The notes beneath the pieces are model-generated. The model was not told the origin of the DNA. It did not search any database and saw only the letters and a list, made by a program, of their open reading frames with translations. 64,000 nucleotides of DNA, taken from Amia ocellicauda. Taxonomy: Eukaryota > Chordata > Actinopteri > Amiiformes > Amiidae. The stretch lies in assembly GCF_036373705.1 (NCBI RefSeq), contig NC_089856.1:26808798-26872797 (forward strand). Direction: 5' to 3'. Of the stretch, positions 24,024 to 38,800 are shown in pieces. How positions within the stretch are numbered: position 1 is the stretch's first letter; every line of letters begins with the position of its first letter. The position numbers were made by a program, and so were the translations under genes.

Positions 24024-24902
24024 AGGTGAATGGGAGGACAAGTTAACGGTTCTTCATGTTCCTTAACACATATGTTTATTTTGTTTTGTCTGAAATTAAA
24101 AATGTGAGTGGAAACTTTTTTTGTGGATTGTTCTCTACACTGAACTGATTAAATATGGGGTACATGCTATTTGTATATTATATATGGTATGGTATATGGT
24201 ACTAGGATATACACTGTCTCAGACTCTCATACACACACGGTTTACATCATTTATTTTAATGAAATCATCAGCAATATTACTACTGTATTAGACCACCTGT
24301 GTGTCAAAGTAAACACACCCTCATTTGGAGTTTTCTTGTTAAGCATCTTATTGTGAAAATATACTTTTTAAAAATGGCATGCGTGGATGCCATGTCATAT
24401 ATTTAACACTATACCAAACATTTTCTTTCTCACACTTTCTATTTCTAATGACGTTTTATATCATTTATTTTCCCTTTATTTGCATGTCTCTCTTTCTATA
24501 ACTTTAACAAATATCCTTTGCAAATGCCACTTAAATTAACCTTTCTAAATGTTTGATTTGTTGTATCTTTTTGCTTTTGAAAAACAGTCATTTTGATGCT
24601 GATATGTGCAGCTCTTCCTGTTTTGCAAATCGGTGAAGAGCTTTAGTTTGGGGGACTACGACGCCATCTAGCGATCACGGATGATCTGTGCATCTTTTTG
24701 TTTCTCTCTTTTTTTTAATTGTTAGTAAGGGCAGGGGCGACATTTGGACAGCCTCAATCTAGTAGGTTTTATACTTTATAGGTCATCATTAAACAATCAA
24801 TTTATAAAGTCTTGGAAACATTTAATTTTGATCAAATATGCCAGTGTTTTCATACATTGAGAGTTCATCTGGAAATTGGAACAAACCACTGAATATACTT
24901 CA

Positions 24903-25040
24903 GGTAGGACCAGGTCCCTTAATTAATTGATCTGCTTAATTAGTCAATAACTTAAGTGTGTCTTACAAATAGGTGATTAAGAATTACCTATTTAAATAAT
25001 TGGACTGGAGCACTCAAATAATAGGGTTGGGAACCCCTGG
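24903..25040. repeat. Possible fragment of a hAT-like interspersed repeat
   Basis: The end GGTTGGGAACCCCTGG and the internal TTAATT-rich segment resemble termini of short non-autonomous hAT elements common in fish genomes. Compare the complete element at 56561-56871. Only part is present and no target duplication was found. Confidence 0.3.
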
Positions 25041-28000
25041 ATAGGGCAATGTTCAAATCAAATCTGCTGTTTGTGTTAATTTCCAGTTTTGTAAATAAAA
25101 TCTACATTTCTGTTTAGTATTTTTTTCCCAAAATATCTCCAGATCGAATGTTCTCCAATTACACAAAGCATGTTTTGCCATTCAACAGCCGATAAAGAAA
25201 TGTAATGCACTCTGAATATCAAGGTACAAAGAATGCACAGAATTCAGAAAGTGTATCAATGATCTACTTTATTGTTTGAAGCTCACAGTTACTTCGGAGA
25301 GCACTAATGTTTTATAAACTGCAGTATAAATACCATTTAAAACTTTTTTTTCTACATTCAAAACCCCAGTGGGACGATTAATGTACCACACAACAAAATG
25401 TTCAGTTATAATAAAATTGTGCAAATTACAGAGGTGCAAACTTACAAGCAGGTTAATTGAACAATAAGGTGTCTTACTGAAAGGGAAACTGCCCAGCTTT
25501 TACTTGTCAGGTTCATTTTCATGTTTTTTTTAAATTGACATGTTTAATCAAAGCTTTTTATTTATTAATGAAACACTTTTGCTAATAAATATAAAGGATT
25601 TTTGTTTTTGTTAAGAAACAAAAGTACAGTAACATGATTATTATATTGACAAACTGAACTATTGAGAACTATTTTGTGAAATTGGGAGAGCTGTTCATTT
25701 TCCCTTTAAGATCAGGAGGAAAAACAGTTCAGACAGCAACATGTATTTAGTACAGAAGCTAAGCACAGAGAACAAAGGTTCCTTCAAACTCAGAAGCTTT
25801 TCCCCTAGTCAAGAAGATTGAAATGAATGATACTTGGACATATTTTCTTTCCCACTGTATATGAGTTCAGGAGTGGAGTTCAGTAAATATCCAGGAGTGG
25901 ATATTTGGAACAGTACAGAGTACAGAGCCCATCTTATATGGCATGCTCAATGGCCTATATATTTACATTGTATAATACTTTTCATTCTCTTCATTATATT
26001 CAGGATGAGAGTCTGAGATTCAGATGAATCGAGCATCCTCTGTCTTTCTCAGATTCAAAACAGGGCTAGTCTACTTTAAAACAAAGTTATTAGAAAAATG
26101 TGAAATCGCCATATTTCTCTCAGTGACAAGGTAACCAAGGTAACCACCATAATGATTCACACATCCACAAATAAATTCCAGGTTTTGTTTAGCCAGCCTT
26201 CATAGGTCCACTTTTGATTTTGCAAACAGGCCAGGGGCTACTCCAGCTTTACTGTAATTCCTGCTATGAATGGAATCTGACTGAAGGTAAAGATAATACA
26301 TGATAGAGACTAGACAGGAGCCATTTTGGAGCTCAAGTAGTCTATTTTAAGTAATATCATGCCATTCTGCCTATACACAATGACAAAATGTTTTAGAATC
26401 TTTACAATGTAATGGAATGGATGTCATCACAAGATGACAACTAAGCAGTACAGCACCTGACTACTACAGTATAACATTGAGGAGCACTTGGTATTACTAT
26501 ACAATAATATATATTTTTTAAGTCCTTCAGTCTTCCTAGTCTGTTTTCATAGGGCTATAGTATTTATCTTCCTTCTATTGTCCATGGTGGCTATGATCTA
26601 AACGATTCAAAGAAAGGAAATCACACAATCCTAAATCAAAATAAAACAATTTAACCAAAATTATCATCTGTAGTAGAAACACTTGGAGTTATGGTAAGTT
26701 TTTGAACATCATGTCAAAATGTTTTTCCTACCTCTGAGAAATTCCAGATTCCAAAATAATTCTTACTTACTCATGAAGTGTCTGAAATTGCTATGATTAC
26801 TTACTGCCAAAATACTGTAGTATTACAATACTTTATCATAACAAGATTCTTTTTTTTTTACAATTTGTATGCTGTACTGTAATTCTTTGGCTATTTTTTA
26901 TTTATGATTATAATATTTATGTCAGTACGTGAAAACTTTGAAACAAAGCAAGACCTGTTGCAGATAATACAGTAATGTCAGGTTTTCTTACACCAAAGTA
27001 ACACTATATTAATGTAAAACATATTCCGCTATCTTTGACTGGACTTACAGACCACACTTTCCACTCTGTGTGTGACATCAGGCGCATACTTACTGCCACA
27101 CATCCTGCCACACACAAGTCCTTTGTAATCAACTGAAATGTATCGTAGTGAGTCACTCCTACACCTAGACACCTATGATTAGACTTCATCATTAAAGATA
27201 TAATTAAAGTCATTCTCCAGCAATATTGAATGTTGGTATCTGCTTTGTTAAAGTTATTGGTCTTTAATGTGAAAATTTATATGAGCTTGGCTTGTGCCTT
27301 GAAAGATTGTGGTTTTCAGAATATCTTTGGCACAAATCTATGAAGCGAAAAAACCTGTATAGATGATGCTTGTTTCAACTTTTTACTTTATAGTGCAATA
27401 TAAAACAAAAACATTTAATCTCAATAGTTGTCTTTCTTAACAATACAATTGGTATTGGTCTACCACAAGCACCAATTGTTTGTTTTATTTCGAAAAGGCT
27501 GAATTGTTTTTGATAATATATATATTTTTTAATACTGAAATTATAAAATATGTAAATGATGTATTGAGCAGATGCATTTACTTGTGAGAATACTGTTCCT
27601 CTATTTCCTGTCTTAAATTTGTAAAGGTTTAGTCCATTGTGTTTAAAAAATTGTGTTTTCTTTTGAAGTGATGAAGTTCACGTAGAGTGAAACAAAACAT
27701 TGTTCTGAAAATGGCCATTAACAAAAGTATTACAAATGGTTTAACGTTATGTCAAAACTGCTCAAGTACTGTTTTTCTGTTTAGCGTTTTTGATGTTTTC
27801 CTTCATATTCAATCATTTCACAGCATCTTGTTGTACTAGTTGTATGTTGTTGTATCTTGTTTAACACTTTCTATTCTGTATTTCTTGTTTTAACCTTCTT
27901 GTTGCTTTTGTTGCATGTGCTCCCATTAGCTACAGAGCATTGGGTTGTGGTTGTACAGGATATTTATCAGATCGGTAAGCACCTCCCAGATACACTACTG

Positions 28001-28291
28001 TATTGCATTTCCCCGGTACAGAGGCCTGTGTCAAGCTACAGGGTCAGTGGTAAAATACACTTCGTTTCATGGGGATGGGATAATGCTCATATAAAGCAAA
28101 TTATATTTACAATTATGTATTTAATTGTAGTTTAATGTGCCACGAAGGCAGTATTTGTAAGGGTGGAATGTGATATTATTCATGTCACTTTCAATTTAGT
28201 TCTCTTTCTGTATTTCTGTATATTTCATTTTATTTTAGGAAGTACTATATAAAATGTATATTTTTCTAAATTAATTTGTCTCATTGTCAAG

Positions 28292-28293
<2 letters not shown>

Positions 28294-28350
<57 letters not shown>
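28294..28350. repeat. (AT)n microsatellite
   Basis: An uninterrupted run of about 27 AT units. Confidence 0.95.
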
Positions 28351-28351
<1 letters not shown>

Positions 28352-29251
28352 AAATCCTTCACTAAAATTCACTAACATTAAATGTGTGTGTTTATATATA
28401 CATATATATCTGTGTGTGTACATGCAGATCACTTTAAATTTGTAATATTTAACCCCTGGTGGGATATAATTAGTGCCTAAGTTAAATTTAATTCCTTATA
28501 AAGCAGTTGTAACTTGATCATAAAAATTAAGCAAGTAAGCTATTATACTTTGCAAATAAAAAATAGCTTTTACTAAGGCCAGAGCTTCAAATTTAAATGA
28601 TCCCTATACCTAATAAAAGCAAAATAACTTCACCTCAATAAAGAATGGTCCTTATTCTAGACTCAAATCATGTGTTGAATGATATTGCAATGAAACCAGA
28701 AATGAAAATGTAGGCTACTTAAGATGAGAAAATTATGTTTTGAATAGGTTAGGGACCATTACATCCTAACTGCTGTTCGTATTGCTTCCTGCATGACTGT
28801 AAACTATTTGAGATCCTAACCCACTGATTGCTGTCCATTTAAATTAGAACGGGAAAAAAAAATCATGCGCATCGAGGGCCACATGGTAGAATTAAGGACC
28901 AGCTGGCTTCTGTTCTGGATTACTGTGCATACTTAGCACTGCGACGTACATTGGAATATTCTGGTTGGATCCTCTCCAAAAATATCTGTTCACTACTTGC
29001 GTGCTGCAGATAGATGGCCTGCTCGGCTGTGGCCCACACATCTGAAAGAGTTAAGGTGGGCTGCAAACACTGAACACATCCATTGCGAGTCTTTGCCCTT
29101 CAGGGAGACTTGTGGTGCTGGGGAGTAGAGCTCAGAAACAAGCCCAAGACTTTACACCATTTCTGGGGACCTGTGGGGAGAGGGGGCGGTCTCTGGTGTA
29201 GTTTGGCTATAGATAGGGGGCCGCAGGAGGTCACACAAGGCCCCCCTACAA

Positions 29252-29829
29252 TTAGGGCTCCTTCAGTGAGTTGATACGGGCGCAGATCTTCAGAGCTGGC
29301 CCAAGCTTAATGTTCATGGCGCTCATGAGGTGGTCCTCTGTAAGCAGCAGCAGTGCCTGGCCATCTATCTCCTGGGACCGGAACTCCTCCGCAATGTCCT
29401 GACACCCTGAGGAGAGGAGGAAAGTTGGTATCACAGAGAGCATAGCTGAAAAGCTTAAATTATCACTGGTTTTCAAGTCTTTACACATTTGCCTTGAAAA
29501 CCTGTAGGTTTGTTGCTCATCAGGACCAGGAGTGAGTGTTGCTGCCTTCGCCCTGCATGTTAAACAAAGAGGAAAGAAACGGACGTGTCACCTGGTAAAG
29601 TGTATATGAAAGCACAGACTTCATCGACACTCCAGAGTGTGGGGTCTGTCTGCACCGCAGGCAGGCTCTCTGTGCTGTCCAAGGGCCCCCTCACCCTTAT
29701 TTCCCTCTCCCTCTCCCTCTCGCACTGTCGCCGCAGCCTGGTCGTCATGGGAACAGGGGCCTCATCTTCATGGGGGGCTTGGTTAGCCCCTCGTTGGACC
29801 TCCTCTGTGTTGTTGTACGACACTGGCAG
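29252..29829 (-). other. PHC3 SAM-domain exons
   Basis: Exons 29829-29592 and 29406-29252 encode the C-terminal SAM domain, from WSVDEVCAFIYTLPG through DIAEEFRSQEIDGQALLLL to the stop. The junction splits a glycine codon. Upstream in the first of these exons a purine/pyrimidine hexamer repeat (about 29698-29720) encodes an alternating Glu-Arg run (EREREREI), longer than the human counterpart as I recall it. Confidence 0.9.
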
Positions 29830-32800
29830 CTAGAAGGGGATTCCAGCGCAGCGAGATTGATTAGCTCAGGAGAGACTTGAAGTCTTTTGCTCATTAATAA
29901 TGGATAATGGATCACAGAATTTCTACCCAGCCTTTCTGTAAACAATGTTGGTTAAATAATATAACTCATGAGTGGCATTGTTTCAAATTAAAGGAGCCAG
30001 TACATTTAGTCTCCCACATACGCACCCCAGTAACCACTCCCCCTGGCTGTCTGACCTGTCTGAGGAAGTGTTCCCGGGACCCCCCCTCCACACCCCCAGG
30101 GCGCCGACCCCGTCTCCCGTCTGGCTTGCGAGTCCAGCGGCCAACTTTGTCTGCCTTCAACATGCTGATCCGCTTCGTGCAACTGACATTGAACCTGAGA
30201 GAGTGGAAGAAAAGGCAATAGAGGGATCCTCATTATTTTTGTTACAAAGCCGTGTCTGGGTTTGAACCATTCAGCTTCAACTCTCTAGCAACTAAAATCT
30301 TGTCCCAGAGGAAATATTTCAAGGTTGTACCCAAATACACTCAACCTATTTAAACAGGTCTCAAATTAATATGCAGTCAACTCAATCTCTATTTGTTTGT
30401 TTTTATTTGCAGTTAACTACCATTTTGTTGCGTTTAATATATGTTAAAAAAAAAACAATGCATGCCAGCCTGTCTGCTTGTTTGTATGCTTTCTAAAGTA
30501 AGGTGGTCCCAGGTGGTTATATGGAAATGTATCTTAACACAGTTGGTGTCTGTCTAGGTAGCTGACAGACATGCAGTTTGTCCTGTGGTTAGCCAAGCCA
30601 CTCCCACAACAGGAAGGAAGCACCTAAAGAACATCTTACATCTCTCAAAAACTGCAACATGGGCTCACCCCTTTACTGTTCAATGTTCTATAAATACCTC
30701 CATGTACATTGTGGTTATTAGTCGTCACAAGTGAAACATGTGCAGTTTCCTTGTTGCAGTGTTCTAAAGTGTTCGATCTTTTCCTGTAATTCAATTACAT
30801 GTGTGATTTTACAGGCCTTGGTTAGTGCTAGTTTTGGACTTTGAAACCATCTGATAGTTAATAGAATTCTTCTACAAAATACTTTTGCTCCTTGGATTCA
30901 CTCAATTAAACTGACCTTAGATACAACTGAAATAATTATGTGAAAGTGGATGCAGATCAGTGAATTCTTTAAGCGTTGAGTACTCATTTAGAAATAATTT
31001 TCTTTTAAAGCCTGTGAATTATTCAGTGAATTATTTGGCCTTGCTATAAAAGAAAGACAAATCAAGATTAAATAAGAAATTATTGTAAATGTCTTTAGAT
31101 GCTGGAAAGCTTTTTATTCAGCCTCATCTAAGACTTCTGATAACAGCTCACAGTGTTTAGTTGACTGGTTTAAAGATTATTTGCAAGTGAAATTAAAACA
31201 ATCATTAAAATATCTGCTAACCCCTTGTGGTTCAATGTAGTATAGGTAAAATATACACCGTAAATTCACCACTGTTGAATTAACTCCAAAAGTGTTCATT
31301 TTAACTCTTTTTTTTTTTTATTATATTATATTATTTACTCACCGGAGTAAAATTAACACTTTCAACAGAGTTGGCATTTTTATACTGCCTCAGAGTTAAA
31401 ATTTTATTTTACCTTTTACTTTTCAGTAAATAAATACCCAGACCCAATCAATCACACAAACTGGTCAGGCATATACATATCTGTAGGGATATATCATGTT
31501 TAACATACTTTTCAGTTCTGGCAATGGCAGAACTCAAAGCTGGGTCTCCTGTACCACAGTGCAGTGACCTTAACATCTGAGCCATATCCAACTGAAGCTT
31601 GGTCAGGCATATACAGATAATGCTTACAAGCACCACCCCAAACAGATAAAAAGACCAACATTCTGGTTTGGGGTTAACTCAAAGTTCGCTGGGAGGGTAA
31701 TAAGAGTAAAATCTGTAAATAATTATTTCAGGCTCTCGGTTCGCTATGAGAGAATTTAATTTATTGAACTTGCATTCAAAATAGGTTCCAGGTGCAAACA
31801 AATTAGTTGATAATTTGCAAAGACAAAAGCAAAACACTACTAGACTATGTCTGAATCTGCATTATAGGCTGGAACAAATCAAGGTTTTATATTAAAAAAA
31901 AAAATCTATTCCATTTTAAGTAATCAAAACTAGGCATTTGTGTACCACGATGTAATTCTTCCTGGCTGCTGTCCATTGTAGTCAGTCAACAATCCCTAAA
32001 TGGCACTGCATCCTAAGGGAATCTAAGAGCATTTATCTTATGTATAAAAAAAGAACATTAGAAGCTTAATTAAAAACATGGAAAATACTATTCAACTCTG
32101 TAAAGGTATGATTAAATCACAGTCATTTATTTAATTTTAAGGTTAATGTTCCTGTCTCAAAGTGTCCCGGTGGCTCTGGAGTCATATGGTCATCCAAAGT
32201 TTCTATGAACTTGTATGAGTTTGTGTTTCTGACGATTTCAGGTGCATCTGACCCAGTGAAAGGTAGCTCCCTAATAATCTGTCTATGCAATACATTTTAA
32301 TTCATTATTTGAGTCAGGTACAGACTTACCTTTTGGCACAAGACATAGAGCAGAACCGCTTCGACCTCAGAAATTTATGAGCGTAGCCCCTCTTCCCACA
32401 GAACTCGCACTTCAACACCTCTGCCACAGCTTCCTCCACACCATCTAAAAAGCCACGCAGTGACAGTTATTGCTTGTCTGGTGATAAATAATACAATTAC
32501 ACAAATTCATTAGAGTTTATAGTTCTCTTCAAACCATCAATTTTCTTAAGAACTGGGGGGAAAAGGTTTTACTGTTTCAATTATGTTATGAAGAGCAAAA
32601 TCAAAAGAGTACATCCTTGATTGAGATCTTGATAATATTGTTCGTCAAAAATTCCAGTGTTTTCTGGGGCATCATTAGTGATTTGGTGCTCACCCTCAGC
32701 TGTCAAGTCGTCCATATCAGTGTCTGTGGAGTTCTCAGGTTGCTCTGTGTCCAGCAGAGGTTCTGGCTGATCCCCATTAGACTTTAGGCCCTGGACCTCA

Positions 32801-35800
32801 GGCTGCTTGGCTTGTTGCTGGACCATCAGGGAGGACCGGCTTACCTGCAAGAGGACACAGTTAACACAGCTTGAAATTCAGGTCACAGTATGTGCAAACT
32901 AACGGTAAATCAGACTTGCATTAGCGTAAAAATCTGGTTATATATGTGTTGCAGTCAGATCTCGAATTGGACCCATCACAGACACACACCTCTAAACTAT
33001 GCCAAAAGTCAAGTCCTTTCACGTGGGGGTTTTGAACACTTTTCCCGGTCTAGAGGAGTGACGTCTGCATAACAAGCTCATATGCACAATGAACCTTTTT
33101 TGCATATATTTGGGATTTTTGTGATGTTTCACTGTACTTTCTGACTGAATTAAAACAGAAAAGCAATCTCTTTCCCAGTTTTGTTCAATGCTTCGAGAAA
33201 GTTGTTTGCCCTGCTAAAACTGATCACCTGTCAGTAAAGATATCATATATATGTTGCAGAAGCAAACTCCTAACTACATACTTTAGGAGAGCTTAGGTAA
33301 CTCATGTAAAATGGAAATCGAAAACCCCCAATTAAACATTTTTAAGAGCCTGTGGGTGTGATAATGGATAATGGAAATCTAAGCCTGCCTAGGTCTAACC
33401 CAAACCCGAGCACTTTGAAATGCAGGGACTGTTGTCAGCAGGTAGTTGATCTTTTTGTGGTTTTGGCCTGGGCTGCACTAACATCCCGGGTACTCGGTAT
33501 TTCAACAGCTCCCTCTTGTGGACATACCGGGAACGGCTCCAGCCCCTCCTGGATGACGAAGCCCTCAATGAGGTGTGTGAGGATGTGGGGTTTTACGATC
33601 GCCTGCGGGGGCTTGTTGTCGGGACCCCCCGGGAGGCTGGCTGGGGGGGGCTTGCTGGTACTTCTTACCACAGCTGGCAGGAGGGGAGGGGGGGAGCTGT
33701 TGACATAAGGGGGGTCCGCTGAGGATCGGATCACTGAGGCGTTGCCGGTCGACGATACACAGGACAGGCTGGAAACAGCTAGGAGATAGAACAGAGGTCA
33801 ACATCATTGCCATGCTCTTTAGCACTGGGAAGGAGCACCTTCTGAGTTCTAGCATTTTTTGGACATATGATGTAAACATTAAAAACAGTTAGGTCGTGCA
33901 GCACACAGGCTTTAAAGACAAATGGTTTTCTGTGTTAGGAGTACCTGTGATGTTCTCCGAATTAATGGTTATATCCTCGCAGTGCTTCTCCAGAGCAGCA
34001 GGGGGTGAAAGAGTAGGGGGTGTTGGAGTCTGGTTCCTCTGTGGACACGATAAACCATCTTCACGCATCTCCTCTGTGCACATTCCCTCCATCTCATAGA
34101 CCTGCTGCACCTGCTCCCCCCACACACACACGTGTACAGGACACATTAACATCTCCAGCACACACATGCCCACAACATATAACTCTGTAGCAATGAGACT
34201 TTAGCTATCTTTGTGGTATCTCAGGGATTTAAAGCACTTCAGACTAGAGTACTAGGGCAATGATGTTTTCTTACAATTAAGGTTAAATAATAACTTTCCT
34301 TATGTTCTTACCACTGGGGGCTCCATAGCCATGGCAGACTGCACCTGGAGGTCCACAGCAACAGTCTGTGGAGGGGGAAGAGTCCGGAAGGGCATCTGGA
34401 CCAGTGCCTCAGCAACAGGCAACTCCTCCTCAGACACCACCAACTGTCCTGAGGAGAGCATGTCTGACTGCACTGGCAGAGCCTGCGCCGACTGCAGGGG
34501 CAGAGACTGCAGAGAGGTGGGTGGGGAGTGAGGCAGCTGTAGAGGGGCTGGCGGAGGAGGTGGAGGAGGAGGAGGTGGAGGAAGAGGTGGAGGAGGGGGT
34601 GATGGCAGAGATGCGGACCCAGATTGGGGTGGAGGGGAGTGCTGAGGGGCCTGAAGGGTGGAGGTGGGAGCTGTGGACATGAGGCTGGTGAGAGGCATAG
34701 ATTCAATTTGGGAGATGGGAGAAGAGACAGGAGTGAGGTTGGAGGTCAGACTGGAGGGCACCTGGACCGAGCTGAGAGTTGGAGCAGTGCTTAACTGCAG
34801 AGGGGTGGAGACCAAATCTTGTGGCTGTGATTGGATGAGGGCTTGGGGCTGGATAATGATGGTCGGGGATTGGCTGGTGGGCGACTGTGTGGGCGGAGGG
34901 GAAACAACCACCGTTTGCTGCTGGGCAGGGTGCGATGGGTCTGCAGCGGAGGACGTCAAGGAGAGGGCTGAGGAGGAGATGGAGGTACAGTGCTGAGATT
35001 GGACAGAGACCAGAGTGGGCGTCTGGGTCATTTGTGTCTGAATGGACAGGCAGTGCCGGGAAGGGGGAGGAGTCTCTTGAGTGGTGACCTGGAGTGCAAT
35101 TGGCTGGACATGCCTGTGAGTGGCGGTTGGCTGCTGCTGTATGATGAGCTGGTGATGGGCCCCCTTTGGGCCCGAGGGACAATGTAGCTGGTGCTTCATC
35201 AGGGGGTGAGTCTGTACTGGAGGGTAGGGAGCTGCAAGGGGCCCCAAGACAACATCAGTCAATCAACCAATCAATCAATCAATATTTTAATTTAGTACAG
35301 TGCACTCCACAACAAGTTGAGTGATTTCCCATATTTAAAACAAAGACCATTACAATTAAGTAACAAGGACCATAAGAGTCAATATAACCACCAAGCAACA
35401 ATTCAGAAATGTTCAGGCCTGCAGATTGTATCAAATTAGTGTAAATTAGTCCCTCCACCTAATATTGGCACCATGGTAGGAATCTTTGCTTTGCTGTTTT
35501 CACTATTGTTCAGTTTACAGATCACAGATCACATTTCTTGTTAGTGTAAACCCCAGCCACTAACAAACTGTGGGAAAATTAAAGGACTAAAATGGACCAA
35601 AGTTGTCTTTTCTTGGGTGGTATTTTAACTGTTTAATTCAATTAACATCCCAATGGGTATCAATACAGAATCCTGTTTAATAATTGTCCTAGGATAGTAT
35701 AGTCTGAAGTCAAGGATAGCATGAATTATATTGAGGACAGCGTCAATTGAGGCCTTAAGATATCTTTCAATTCTGAAACACTTCCCCAGGGATTATGGGT

Positions 35801-38800
35801 TGGGGTACTGTTTCTTCAAGGTTGCCAACATTCTACTGATGTCCCAGATAGTGGTGACTTACCTGGCGCTATGAGTTGATGGCCACTGGGCAAGCGGGTC
35901 ACTGTATTGGTGCGGGACTCAGTGCCAGGGCTGTCTCCTTTTTTGCCTGCATCCCCTGGAGTTTCAGCTTGCTGATTGGACTTCACGGGACAAATGGACA
36001 TCTTGGGGTGCGTAGTAATCAGGGGCTGCCCCTGGGCTGTAGCCTTGAGTGGCACACTCTGTGCAGAGGATAGGGCACTGGGCACATGGGCTCTCAGGGC
36101 CAAGCTCTGAACCTGGGAGAGAACACAGCATAATTTATTGTACCACAAGACAAGGTCTCACCCAGAGAGGTTTCAGTGTGTAATTTGTGAGCTCCTTTTG
36201 CATTTATAACAGGCTGTAACTGGCTCCATAGTGCACCGTATCAAATGAGTACAAATCTTATAGAAGTCTACTCTAAACAGAAATCTATTTTACACTCCTC
36301 TTATTAATCTTGTTCTCTTTATTTTTAGCACTTTAGTGCTAGAACATTAGTGCTATTTCCCACAGAAAAAGGCTACAGTTGTGTTTATCTGGGAAATCTG
36401 GAAAGATCTGAACCAGCACATAATTCGAAAATGGTTACAGATTTACACCCAGGAAGGAGCAACAACTACCAATTTAACCCCCGGAACAGTAGTACAAATG
36501 TATTCATGATTACATCAGTTGAATCTGAGTGGAAATAAACACCATAAAGAAAATTCGGATTATTGTGTGCCTTCTCCTCTGTCTCTTCAACCACCCCTCC
36601 ACCCTATCCCACCCCTTATTCTCCTGCCTGGGAGCAGCTCACCTGGGTAGAAGCAGACTGAGAAGACGCTGAGGAAACAACAGGCAGCTCAGACTGTACA
36701 GCGGCAACAGTGGCAGTGGGAGTGAGAATGAGCTGTGAGAGATACAACCACAGACCAAGAAAGGGAGAGAAAAGGAGAGATAGGAGGTGGGGGGGTGGCA
36801 GTGGAATAAAGGCAGTCTTCTGGTAAGCGAAGAGCCTGTTCATGTTTACACTATTGGTATGAATATTTCAACATGTTTCAACATTCCTTCCTCATTATAC
36901 CACCAAATCTGGGCTTGGCATTGGTGTTGACAAGGGGTGATATAGAGAGAGACAATGGGGGCAAAATCATTCAAGAGAGATAACTGGCTTTAAGCGAGGT
37001 TGGTGGTATAAACAGAGACCGTAGAGGCCGTGCTATGTCGCTTTTTTTTCAATTATTCCTCTTAAAGAAGAGAATATCACAGAAAAGACAACAACAAGAA
37101 TGTTGTCATCCATATTTCCTTTGTATTATGTTTTTCTGAAAGATAAAGTATGTGAGAAGCACTGTATGCTGCCAGCCTCTCAAGAATGTCATCTGCAGAA
37201 GGCTACCACATATCAAAGAACTTATCCTTCCAAACCCTTTGTGAGTTTCCCTGCCACTGACGCACACCGTCATTAAAATCCCTTTCTGCTGGGACAGTCC
37301 CGTTGTGTTGTGCAGTTTCAGAATACCAGGATTCCGATTTGAGAAGATTAATAAACCTCAAGGGGAGAAAGGACCCAGACCATTTGGAATACAAATCAAT
37401 GAACTGGAGGACTTTTAAAATATACGGCCATATTGATTCAAAATTTTCATGGAATTACATATTTTATTGGGGTAACAAAAGGCAATTGCTATATCTGGTA
37501 AAATAATATTGTGAATCTAAGTGACTAACTTTTTCTGTACAGCCTAGGGGATCAATATATTGTCTCTTTATTTATAAGCAGATGGTAGGGATGTAGATTA
37601 TATAAATTCTTAAACTTGTCTACTGGTTTCAAACGTATGCATTCACTGTTATTTAGTACTCTAAATAACACAACACAACAACACAACAGCCTTCACAGCA
37701 AGTTCACATTAACAAACTATAATTCCCCCATGTTCATATTTGGTGAGTTTCTGTAACGCACTAGCAGTATTTCAGTTGAACTGTGAGTCAGTTTCACTTT
37801 GAGAAACACAAGCCACACTCAGTGTAATAACGAGACAGAGGCAGATCTTTAAAAAAACATGTATACCTATAGTTCTAACTTTGAAAGTGGAGTAAGGTAT
37901 TAAAACCAACAAGAGAAGTTACAGGATTTTATTTTGACTAGGTGTTGTATTTAAATACAAGAGCATGGTTAATTTTTAATTTACAAAAAAAAACTGATAA
38001 ATAAAACAGACATTTAAATGGCCATAGGGAGCAGGGGGGGTTACATTTATACACTGCAAACAGACTCTGTCTCAGATATCTCCTTACCATCTGAGCCCGA
38101 AGGTACATCTGTGCTTGGCTGGTGGACAGGGTGGGTGAGCTGTTCCCCAGGAGCATGGCCTGCTGGGAAATGGCACCCCCGCTGGCTGTGGAGCTGGAGC
38201 TCTGAGTGCGTCCAATCAGCTGGGCTGTGACTGGGGAAGAGGGCAGATTGATCTGCAGGGAGACAGGAGACAAAAGAGGGAGGGAGAGACGTGAGGTCAC
38301 ATCTGGGCAAATGCAGGTGGGGGGAGGCAGTTGGTTTATAGAAAATGGTCTTGACTGAATGATGGGCTTTTTCTCTGGGGCATCCGTTGAAAAGCTGTTA
38401 TAAGATTTAATTCAAAGATTAACACTAGATGTGCTAAGAATCACTTGTTTCAGATATCAGTATATAGAGAGATGGAGCAAACTAAGACATTATTTCACAC
38501 CAGAAACTATTTATTCAGTGCAAGAAATGTAGGATGTTAGTGGAAGTTGGAGGAGTAAGAGGGTGGGTTTTTAACATTTTGTTTATTTATTGTTTTAATA
38601 AAGGTATGAACAGCAAAACAAGTAACACATTTTCAGTTAACTTTTTTGTCTTTTTTTCCCTTTAAATGTGTTTAAATGTGTAAGTAATATATAAAACTCA
38701 GGATGCTTACATGTAGCATTACTACTTACTACTGATATTATTTGTCTGTACATGGCAAAATACAAAAATTAGAACACTAATTATAAAAAAATGTTTAATC

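Larger units (their letters stand above)
24061..29251. other. CLDN11-PHC3 interval: AT-rich, no gene; probably partly PHC3 3' UTR
   Basis: About 5 kb without any exon that I can recognise on either strand. The PHC3 3' UTR must begin at 29251 and run leftward; - strand AATAAA hexamers occur, for example near 27485 and 25270. A long (AT)n tract is at 28294-28350. In human the genes SKIL and PRKCI lie in this interval; neither is visible here. The open frames are short, and none resembles a kinase or a SKI/SNO protein. Confidence 0.6.

Noticed and set aside
29822-29822. Alternative acceptor CTGCCAG for the PHC3 exon 29829-29592
   Set aside because: It gives a frame mismatch and loses the conserved LPV residues; the CTTCTAG acceptor keeps both.
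33768-33768. Alternative acceptor TTTCCAG ten bases inside the PHC3 exon 33778-33528
   Set aside because: It would break the reading frame with the preceding exon, which ends in phase 1; the TCCTAG acceptor at 33779 keeps the frame.
34368-34996. Long + strand open frames with poly-Glu and Gly/Val/Glu-rich peptides opposite the central PHC3 exon
   Set aside because: They are antisense images of the proline/glutamine-rich PHC3 coding sequence, which alone has homology and correct splice junctions.
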